From assembly GCA_016206385.1 (NCBI GenBank), contig JACQRS010000025.1, forward strand, positions 1-7,237: a DNA stretch of 7,237 nucleotides, read 5' to 3'. The position numbers and the translations under genes were made by a program. Below, one piece after another: positions 1 through 5,040 of the stretch. Each line of letters opens with the position of its first letter. Positions within the stretch are counted from its first letter, which is position 1. The notes below the pieces were generated by a model, which ran no database searches, had not been told where the DNA came from, and saw only the letters and a program-made list of their open reading frames with translations. The stretch comes from Candidatus Rokuibacteriota bacterium. Its GTDB lineage: Bacteria; Methylomirabilota; Methylomirabilia; Rokubacteriales; CSP1-6.

Positions 1-938
1 ATGTCCTCCGGCGACGGCACCAGCGGGCGCAGGGCTGTCTCGTCTTCGGGCTTGATCGGTCCGGCAAGCCGGTTAGTCCGCTTCAGATGCGCCACCGAGT
101 TCTGGCTGTGCTCGAAGACGAACTTCCGGATGTCGGCCTTGGACCAACCGTCCGCGGCAATAATCCGCATGTGCTCGCCGGCAATCACGACGACATACTG
201 CGCCTGCCCCCTGGCGTTTCCCGAAATCCTCATGTCGTCACACAGCGTGGTGAGGACGCCCTCAGCCGTGTTGGAGAGCTGGTTGTAAAACTGGTGGGGC
301 GCCTCCCCTGCCATGATTGTGACGGCGCTCTGGTCCGGCCGAAAGCCGCGCTCAACGTGAAGGGGCAGCCAGGGGCTGTCGGCCTCGTTCTCGGCGATCA
401 CATAGGTGTGTTTGCCCGGATGCCCCAGCGTCGCCCGATCCAGCCTCCCCGGCAGCGTCCCGATCACGTTGCGCATGACCAGGCGCACAGCGCGCCCGAT
501 GGTAGCGTTGGCACGCCAGCCCGGACCGAAGAGATTGTCCCCGGAGTTGATCTGGAGCTTCTGGGCGATCGGGCCGTTCACGATCATCAGCACCGCAGCC
601 CCGCCGGTCGAGGTCGCCGGGCCGTGGTAGCCCCACTTCGGGTCACCGATCGCCTCGATGGCCGCCACCACAACCGGCATGTACTCGGGCCTGCAGCCTG
701 CCATGACGGCGTTGATGGCCACCTTCTCGGCGGTCACCGCAGCCTGGCGGTTGGTAATAAAGGTAATCTGGTGATTGGGCTCGAGGCCGGCGGCCTCAAG
801 CATCGCCCGGATGCGCGGCTCGGTGGGCGGGACCACGGGCAGGCCATCGCTCCACCCCTTCTCGAAGTAGAGCTCGATGGCCTCTAGGACGTCCTCCGTC
901 TGGTAGCGCTTGGACTTCAATTCTGCGCCCGTGGTCAT
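1..938 (-). CDS. Conserved protein of unknown function, 'GWSDGLPVVPPTE' family (C-terminus beyond left edge)
   Basis: Read on the minus strand from ATG at 938, the frame stays open for 312 codons to the window edge. A GAGGG stretch about 7 bases upstream supports this start. The N-terminal signature GWSDGLPVVPPTE lies at residues 28-40, the segment MAGCRPEYMPVV (a Cys at 82, Glu at 86) at 79-90, a Gly-rich STGGAAVLMIVNGP at 110-123, and GEHMRIIAADGWSKADIRKF at 254-273. There is no signal peptide and no obvious membrane segment, so the protein is probably cytoplasmic. I recognise the pattern from uncharacterised proteins of environmental bacteria. From memory, some occur beside 'UGSC family (seleno)protein' genes, but I cannot verify that here and no reaction can be assigned. 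Cys82 in a conserved-looking loop is a candidate functional residue (inference). The gene is divergent from the HicB-like gene, across 265 bases. That the region is coding is well supported; the function is unknown. Confidence 0.85.
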   Translation of the reverse strand, partial: MTTGAELKSKRYQTEDVLEAIELYFEKGWSDGLPVVPPTEPRIRAMLEAAGLEPNHQITFITNRQAAVTAEKVAINAVMAGCRPEYMPVVVAAIEAIGDPKWGYHGPATSTGGAAVLMIVNGPIAQKLQINSGDNLFGPGWRANATIGRAVRLVMRNVIGTLPGRLDRATLGHPGKHTYVIAENEADSPWLPLHVERGFRPDQSAVTIMAGEAPHQFYNQLSNTAEGVLTTLCDDMRISGNARGQAQYVVVIAGEHMRIIAADGWSKADIRKFVFEHSQNSVAHLKRTNRLAGPIKPEDETALRPLVPSPED

Positions 939-1017
939 CGCGTCGCCCTCAGCCGGGCCAACCCTATCACCTCGAACCCCTTCTTTGCAATAGCCTGTGA
1001 GCGGTCTCAAAGCTGCT

Positions 1018-1029
1018 TATAATAGTCGC
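1018..1029 (+). repeat. 12-base direct repeat, copy 1, containing TATAAT
   Basis: TATAATAGTCGC here recurs as TATAATAGCCGC at 1178-1189, with one mismatch and 160 bases between starts. The first six bases match the bacterial -10 consensus exactly. A -35 at normal spacing is poor (CTGTGA at 995-1000, 17-base spacer), so promoter activity is uncertain. No convincing gene starts just downstream. Confidence 0.35.
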
Positions 1030-1177
1030 AGCCAGGACAGGCAGCTAAAAGTCATGAGCCCGAACGCTGTAGACCTAAGACTTGAAGAGCAAACGACGCT
1101 AACGCAAGAAGTGTTGGAGGCGCTGTTCAACACGCTGCTCCATCACTTAACGACCGGTAAGCTGCGCGTGAAGGGCC

Positions 1178-1189
1178 TATAATAGCCGC
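1178..1189 (+). promoter_or_regulatory. Candidate -10 box for the hicB-hicA unit (copy 2 of the 12-base repeat)
   Basis: TATAAT at 1178-1183 lies 20 bases before the HicB-like start at 1204, with AAGGA at 1191-1195 between them. If it is used, transcription would begin near 1190 and the leader would be very short, about 14 bases. There is no good -35 at 16-18 base spacing, so this would need an activator, an extended contact or another sigma factor. HicB-type antitoxins commonly regulate their own promoters, and the repeat shared with 1018-1029 could be part of an operator; that is inference. Confidence 0.35.
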
Positions 1190-1203
1190 GAAGGATGCGA
1201 CAT

Positions 1204-1416
1204 ATGGCACAGAGCGAGATTATCTTCGCCGTGGAGGAGTCGCCGGAGGGTGGCTATGAAGCGAAGGCCCTGGGCTATTCCATCTACACCCACGCGGACA
1301 CCCTGGAGGAACTCAAGGAAATGGTCCGAGACGCTGTACGCTGCCACTTCGAGGCAGACGCGAGGCCGCGGGTGATTCGCCTTCACATGGTCAAGGATGA
1401 GGTCATCCCTGGTTGA
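1204..1416 (+). CDS. HicB-like antitoxin (short single-domain form), apparently orphaned
   Basis: The 70-residue product begins MAQSEIIFAVEESPEGGYEA. It has the compact HicB partial-RNase-H-like fold pattern: a strand (IIFAVEE), the Glu-Gly-Gly-Tyr turn (residues 14-17), a second strand with ALGYSIYTHADTLEEL, then the helix KEMVRDAVRCHF and a closing RVIRLHMVKDEVIPG strand. It lacks the C-terminal DNA-binding domain seen in longer HicB proteins. ATG 1204 is chosen because AAGGA sits 8 bases before it; an in-frame ATG at 1195 has no such site. In HicBA modules this protein blocks the ribonuclease HicA (family knowledge). The HicA reading frame starts at TTG 1413, overlapping this stop codon by 4 bases, but it is interrupted. 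Close relatives are, to my recollection, sometimes mislabelled as a 2-oxoisovalerate dehydrogenase subunit in databases; nothing in the sequence supports an enzyme. Confidence 0.82.
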   Translation: MAQSEIIFAVEESPEGGYEAKALGYSIYTHADTLEELKEMVRDAVRCHFEADARPRVIRLHMVKDEVIPG

Positions 1417-1661
1417 GGCTCCCGCGAGACCTGTCTGGCACGGAACTCGCGTCCTGTCTGCGTCATTACGGGTAAGAGATTACGAGGCAGACAGGTAGCC
1501 ACTTGCGCCTGACCTCAACTATCAAGGGAATTGAGCATCGCCTCACCATCCCTCGTCACAGGCAACTGCGAGTCGGGACGTTGAGCGGGATCCTTTCTGA
1601 CGTTGCCGCCTATCTAGAGATCGACCGCCAGAAGCTGGTGGAGGATCTCTTTGGACGGTAG
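1413..1661 (+). pseudogene. HicA-like mRNA interferase toxin, inactivated by an in-frame TAA
   Basis: Read from TTG 1413, the frame gives LRLPRDLSGTELASCLRHYG, then TAA at 1473-1475, then continues in the same frame as EITRQTGSHLRLTS and onward to ...RVGTLSGILSDVAAYLEIDRQKLVEDLF before TAG at 1659-1661. This is a full-length HicA double-stranded-RNA-binding-like protein: 82 codons, the catalytic His in Gly-Ser-His (codon 30, 1500-1502), and the C-terminal RVGTL helix region. The stop falls where relatives usually have Tyr (the GY before the strand leading to RQxGSH), so one base change from TAT or TAC explains it. There is no frameshift. The first later start-like codon (TTG 1503) lies after the catalytic His, so restarting would not rescue activity. 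The order antitoxin then toxin, with a 4-base overlap, is normal for the module. The nonsense codon is seen directly; loss of function is a strong inference unless it is read through or is a sequencing error. Confidence 0.85.
1453..1495 (+). repeat. 9-base perfect inverted repeat around the hicA stop codon
   Basis: CCTGTCTGC at 1453-1461 is the exact reverse complement of GCAGACAGG at 1487-1495, leaving a 25-base loop that contains the TAA at 1473. A further CCTGTCTG lies at 1430-1437, so the right arm could pair with either left arm. Within the loop ATTACG occurs twice (1465-1470 and 1480-1485). No T-run follows, so this is not a standard terminator. It may simply result from coding constraint. 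Confidence 0.45.
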
Positions 1662-1723
1662 CACCGTGGCGTATGCGCGAGAGTGAAGCTATCTGGCTGA
1701 TCGCGAGGTTGCGAAGATTGACG

Positions 1724-1731
1724 AAAGGAGG
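1724..1731 (+). promoter_or_regulatory. Strong SD-like sequence before the quinone oxidoreductase gene
   Basis: AAAGGAGG at 1724-1731 is nearly perfect anti-SD complementarity, 11 bases before ATG 1743, slightly long spacing. A second GGAG at 1736-1739 is only 3 bases away from the start. No later in-frame ATG competes near the N-terminus, so 1743 is the start. In 1662-1723, between the hicA remnant and this site, I see no clear promoter or terminator. Confidence 0.6.
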
Positions 1732-1742
1732 AAGCGGAGATC

Positions 1743-2711
1743 ATGAAAGCGGTCAGAGTGCACCAGCCCGGCGGACCCGAGGTGATGAAGCTGGACGAGC
1801 TGCCCACCCCCGCGCCCGGAGCGGGCCAGGCCCGGGTGAAGATCGAGGCCGCCGGGGTCAACTTCATCGACATCTACCAGCGCAGCGGCCTCTACAAGGG
1901 CCCCCTCCCCTTCGGCCTGGGGCTTGAGGGTGCGGGCACGGTTGAGGCCGTCGGCCCGAACGTCAGCGAGGTCAAGGTGGGGGACCGGGTGGCCTGGACG
2001 GGGGTGCCCGGCTCGTACGCGACGCACAACCTCATCCCCGCGGAGCGACTGGTGGTCCTGCCAGCGAAGCTCAGCTTCCAGGATGGCGCCGCAGCCATGC
2101 TCCAGGGGATGACGGCCCACTACCTCTCCCACTCAACCTATCCGCTCAAACCCGGCGACACCTGCCTGATCCACGCGGCGGCCGGCGGCGTGGGGTTGCT
2201 CCTCTGCCAGATGGCCAAGATGCGCGGGGCGCGGGTGATCGGCACCGTCTCCACCGACGCGAAAGCCAAGCTCGCGAGAGAGGCCGGGGCCGATGAGGTG
2301 ATCCTCTACACCCAGCAGGACTTCGAGGCCGAGGTCAAACGGGTCACGGGAGGCAAGGGCGTCAACGTGGTGTACGACTCGGTAGCAAAGGACACCTTCG
2401 ACAAGAGCCTGAACTGCCTGGCGCCGCGCGGCTACCTCGTCCTCTTTGGCCAGTCCAGCGGGCCCCTGCCGCCGTTCGACGCCCAGATGCTCGCCGCCAA
2501 GGGCTCCCTCTTCCTCACCCGGCCCAGCCTCAATACCTACACGGCGTCGCGCCAAGAGCTTCTCCAGCGCGCCGGCGAGGTGCTCGGCTGGATCGGCGCG
2601 GGAAAGCTCAGGCTCAGAGTCGAGCGCACCTTCCCGCTGGCAGAAGCTGCGGAGGCCCACAAGGCACTGGCCGGGCGGCAGACCACGGGAAAGGTCCTCC
2701 TGCTCCCGTGA
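1743..2711 (+). CDS. qor: NADPH:quinone oxidoreductase, zinc-independent medium-chain dehydrogenase/reductase family
   Basis: The product has 322 residues, close to the E. coli Qor protein (327), and aligns with it throughout. The N-terminal GroES-like domain carries VNFIDIYQRSGLY (residues 39-51) and GLGLEGAGTVEAVG (58-71). In this branch GxE replaces the zinc-binding GHE of alcohol dehydrogenases, and no structural-zinc cysteine cluster is present. The Rossmann domain has the nucleotide-binding motif AAAGGVG at 145-151, VVYDSV at 209-214, LFGQSSG at 234-240 and LTRPSL at 258-263, all typical of Qor. Family members reduce quinones or other activated alkenes with NADPH in the cytoplasm, often as detoxification of reactive carbonyls. 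The exact substrate is not readable here, so crotonyl- or enoyl-reductase-like activity is an alternative. The gene stands alone on the plus strand; its stop is 5 bases from the end of the convergent dehydrogenase gene. Confidence 0.9.
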   Translation: MKAVRVHQPGGPEVMKLDELPTPAPGAGQARVKIEAAGVNFIDIYQRSGLYKGPLPFGLGLEGAGTVEAVGPNVSEVKVGDRVAWTGVPGSYATHNLIPAERLVVLPAKLSFQDGAAAMLQGMTAHYLSHSTYPLKPGDTCLIHAAAGGVGLLLCQMAKMRGARVIGTVSTDAKAKLAREAGADEVILYTQQDFEAEVKRVTGGKGVNVVYDSVAKDTFDKSLNCLAPRGYLVLFGQSSGPLPPFDAQMLAAKGSLFLTRPSLNTYTASRQELLQRAGEVLGWIGAGKLRLRVERTFPLAEAAEAHKALAGRQTTGKVLLLP

Positions 2712-2735
2712 TCGGCTCAGAGCTCGCCTGAGATC
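2710..2735. terminator. Possible weak bidirectional hairpin at the convergent gene ends
   Basis: CTCAG (2716-2720) and CTGAG (2728-2732) form a 5-base stem over a 7-base loop. GAT (2710-2712) can pair with ATC (2733-2735) after a 3-base bulge. It lies exactly where the plus- and minus-strand genes end. There is no T-run on either side and the stem is short, so termination here is only a suggestion. Confidence 0.25.
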
Positions 2736-3766
2736 GCGCGACCGGCCGCGACGGTGCCGTCCCTGACCGTCCCGTCGGGAAAGAGGCGGATGGCGCCAGC
2801 TGAGAGCGCTCGGCTCGCCGCCTCCTGGATCCGGCTGGCCGCGGCCGCCTCGCCGAGCCAATGGAGCATCATCGCCGCGGAGAGGACCATGGCGATGGGG
2901 TTGGCCCTGTCCTGTCCCGCGATGTCCGGCGCTGAGCCGTGCACCGGCTCGAAGTAGGCTCGCTCGTCTCCCAGGTTTCCTGACGGGCACATCCCGAGGC
3001 CGCCGATCGTGCCGCCACCCAGGTCGGAGAGCAGGTCGCCCAGGAAGTTCTCGGTGACGAGGACATCGAAGCGACCGGGGTCCTGGACCAGCGAGGCCGC
3101 GGTGGCATCGGCGTGGCGGCACTCCGGCTGAATGTCCGGATAGCCCTTCGCCACCTCCAGGAAGATCTGGCGGAAGTAGGCGAAGCCCCTGAGCACGTTG
3201 GCCTTGTCAACGCACGTGACGCGCCTCACCCCGTCCTTGGGAGCTCCCTGCCGGGTGCGGGCGAGCTCGAACGCCTTCCTCGCGATGCGCTCCACGCCTC
3301 GGCGGGTCATCAGCATGAAGTCGAGGGTGGCCTCGGGGCTGACAAAGCCCCGGCCGCGCGAGGCATAAAGCCCCTCCGTGTTCTCCCTCATCACGACGTA
3401 ATCGATGGCCCCGGGCGCGAGCCCGCTTAACGCCGAGGCCACGCCGGGGTAGAGCCGGATGGGCCTGACGTTGGCATAGGCATCGAGCCCGGTCCTTAAA
3501 ATTCCGCCCAGGACACCGGCCTCGGTCCCATCGGGAGCCCGCACCGCTGGATCGCCCACCGGCCCTTTGAGCACGGCGTTGGCGCGCTTGCACGCTTCGA
3601 AGGTCTCCTCCGAGAGCGCGCGACCCGTGCGCCGGTGCTCCCCCGCGCCGGCGGAGTGAAATTCCAGGTCGAGGGAAAAGGCGGCGCCTTTCTGAGCCGC
3701 CTCCAGCACGCGGAGCGTTTGCTCCACGATCTCAGGGCCGATTCCGTCGCCCGGGATCACGACCAC
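2717..3766 (-). CDS. Isocitrate/isopropylmalate dehydrogenase family protein, probably NAD-dependent
   Basis: From GTG 3766 the product has 349 residues; it oxidatively decarboxylates a 2-hydroxy dicarboxylic or tricarboxylic acid using a divalent metal (family knowledge). Visible motifs are PGDGIGPEIV (5-14), substrate Arg residues near 91, 101 and 127, RENTEGLY (127-134), the catalytic Lys in VDKANVLR (186-193), metal-binding Asp at 220, 244 and 248 (ENFLGDLLSDLGG), and EPVHGSAPDIAGQDRANP (273-290). The Asp-Ile of APDIAG stands where NADP enzymes have Lys-Tyr, indicating NAD. RENTEGLY recalls homoisocitrate or isocitrate enzymes more than the RELTGG of LeuB, so substrate identity stays open: isocitrate, homoisocitrate, tartrate/malate or isopropylmalate. 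It is the last gene of the minus-strand cluster, 22 bases after the upstream transporter's stop. The start is uncertain: the only nearby SD-like GAGG (3790-3787) is 20 bases from GTG 3766 but 5 bases from an in-frame ACG at 3781. Confidence 0.88.
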   Translation of the reverse strand: MVVIPGDGIGPEIVEQTLRVLEAAQKGAAFSLDLEFHSAGAGEHRRTGRALSEETFEACKRANAVLKGPVGDPAVRAPDGTEAGVLGGILRTGLDAYANVRPIRLYPGVASALSGLAPGAIDYVVMRENTEGLYASRGRGFVSPEATLDFMLMTRRGVERIARKAFELARTRQGAPKDGVRRVTCVDKANVLRGFAYFRQIFLEVAKGYPDIQPECRHADATAASLVQDPGRFDVLVTENFLGDLLSDLGGGTIGGLGMCPSGNLGDERAYFEPVHGSAPDIAGQDRANPIAMVLSAAMMLHWLGEAAAASRIQEAASRALSAGAIRLFPDGTVRDGTVAAGRAISGEL

Positions 3767-3788
3767 GCGGTAGGTCTTCGTCGTGACC

Positions 3789-5006
3789 TCATGAAGCCGG
3801 GATCGGCCTTCGTCCCGGGCCCGTCTCCCGGGTGAGGCAGGCTGCGGCGAAGCCCAGAGCCTGAACCGCTCCCGCGGCGACGAAAGCCATGGGGAAGCTC
3901 CCCGTCAGGTCCACCACGCGCCCCAGCAGCACCGGGACGGTCAGACTGCCGATAAAGCAGAACGTGTTGACCACGCTGGTTCCCGTGCCGGCCAGCTCCC
4001 GCGGGAAGAGCTCCACCACCATCACGAAGGGCGTGACCATGCCGCCGAGGACGATCCCTGTTCCCAGGGCGACCGCCGCCGCCCCCAAGAGCGAGAGGCC
4101 GGGCACGACCCACGCAAAGATCAGGCTCACCAGACAGCTCAATGCCTGGCTGACGAGAAAGATGGCCTTGCGCCGGCCGAGCCGGTCTGACAGGAGCCCG
4201 GCCAGCGGCCAGGAGACGATGGTCCCGGCTGTCAGGAGGCTCGTCACGAAGCCCGCTTGGGAAAGCGCGAGGCCGAGGCGCGCGACCAGGAATGCCGGCA
4301 TCCAGGTGACCAGGCTGAAGTAGGCACCGTAAAAGAGCATCACCGCGATATTAAAGGGCCAGAGCGCCCGGGTCGCGAGCACCTGCCAGAGCCCGGCGAG
4401 GGGCGAGCGCCCGGCCAGGGCGCCGGTCGGCCTCTCGCCGCCCGCTGCCGCGACCTGACGCACGAACAGCGCGATCAGAGCCAGCGTGAGCAGCACGGGG
4501 ACCAGCGTGGTCGCATAGGCGATGCGCCAGCCCCAGCGTTCCGCCATGAGCGGGATCAAGAGAAGCGCGAGCGTCCCGCCCAGCCCCCCGCCGGCCGAGA
4601 GGATTCCCATGACCCACCCGCGCTCGCGCGCCGGGAACCACTCGCTGAGGAGCCTGAGACCCGGCACCCACACCGCGGCGGCTCCCAACCCCACCAGGGC
4701 GCGGGAGAAGAGGCTCTGGCCGTAGCCGCGGCTCAACGGGAAGGCCACCGTCCCGAGCGCGAGGATTGCCATGAACACCAGCATGACCCGGCGCGCGCCC
4801 CAGCGGTCGGTCAGGACTCCGATCGGGATCTGGACGAGGGCGTAGGTCCAGAAGTACGCGGTCATGATGGCGCCCGCAGCCGCGTAGGTCAGCCCAAGGT
4901 CGGCGACGAAGGTGGGGATGAGCGGCGCAAAGCCGACCCGGTGGATGTGGGTCTGCATGAAGCCGAGGGTCGAAACCGCGAGGATGACCCACCGGTAGGA
5001 GGTCAT
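3789..5006 (-). CDS. Major facilitator superfamily transporter, 12 membrane segments, organic-anion-symporter-like
   Basis: The 405-residue protein starts MTSYRWVILAVSTLGF and is largely hydrophobic, with two six-segment halves split by a polar loop near residues 183-212. The signature loop between segments 2 and 3 is GVLTDRWGARRVML (63-76), repeated in the second half as GLLSDRLGRRKAI (270-282). SEWFPARERGWVMGI (121-135) is the kind of segment seen in anion:cation symporter and nitrate/nitrite-type members, so an organic or inorganic anion is a plausible substrate (inference). ATG 5006 is preferred because the protein begins at the first membrane helix; the longer frame to 5117 adds 37 residues of Arg/Ser-rich sequence that overlaps the upstream gene. 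The 34 bases before the start contain no good SD, which suggests coupling to translation of the transporter ending at 5041. The dehydrogenase gene follows after 22 bases. Confidence 0.87.
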   Translation of the reverse strand: MTSYRWVILAVSTLGFMQTHIHRVGFAPLIPTFVADLGLTYAAAGAIMTAYFWTYALVQIPIGVLTDRWGARRVMLVFMAILALGTVAFPLSRGYGQSLFSRALVGLGAAAVWVPGLRLLSEWFPARERGWVMGILSAGGGLGGTLALLLIPLMAERWGWRIAYATTLVPVLLTLALIALFVRQVAAAGGERPTGALAGRSPLAGLWQVLATRALWPFNIAVMLFYGAYFSLVTWMPAFLVARLGLALSQAGFVTSLLTAGTIVSWPLAGLLSDRLGRRKAIFLVSQALSCLVSLIFAWVVPGLSLLGAAAVALGTGIVLGGMVTPFVMVVELFPRELAGTGTSVVNTFCFIGSLTVPVLLGRVVDLTGSFPMAFVAAGAVQALGFAAACLTRETGPGRRPIPAS

Positions 5007-5040
5007 GGCCAGGGGGTTGTAGCACGCAGGTCGAGGCCCG

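Larger units (their letters stand above)
939..1203. other. Divergent intergenic region, AT-richer than its flanks
   Basis: These 265 bases separate the minus-strand gene ending at 938 from the HicB-like gene at 1204. Base composition is close to half G+C (a hand count of 1081-1140 gives 32 of 60), clearly below the flanking metabolic genes. The region holds two TATAAT hexamers, at 1018-1023 and 1178-1183, each inside a near-identical 12-mer. A short open frame (GTG 997 or ATG 1054, ending at 1182) shows no SD-like sequence and no family resemblance, so I do not call it a gene. No tRNA or structured RNA was recognised. Confidence 0.6.

Noticed and set aside
87..887. Long plus-strand open frame (266 codons) opposite the leftmost gene
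   Set aside because: It is antisense to the minus-strand frame that carries recognisable conserved motifs; its translation is Arg/Gly/His-rich low-complexity sequence typical of GC-rich shadow frames.
997..1182. Short plus-strand frame before the HicB-like gene
   Set aside because: No SD-like site before GTG 997 or ATG 1054, no family resemblance, and it spans both TATAAT elements; better explained as leader DNA.
1473..1475. Reading the hicA stop as recoding
   Set aside because: The codon is TAA, which is not used for selenocysteine or pyrrolysine, and no recoding structure is evident; nonsense mutation or base error is simpler.
2133..3122. 329-codon minus-strand frame across the end of qor and the dehydrogenase
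   Set aside because: It overlaps two well-supported genes on opposite strands and its translation has no fold-like pattern.
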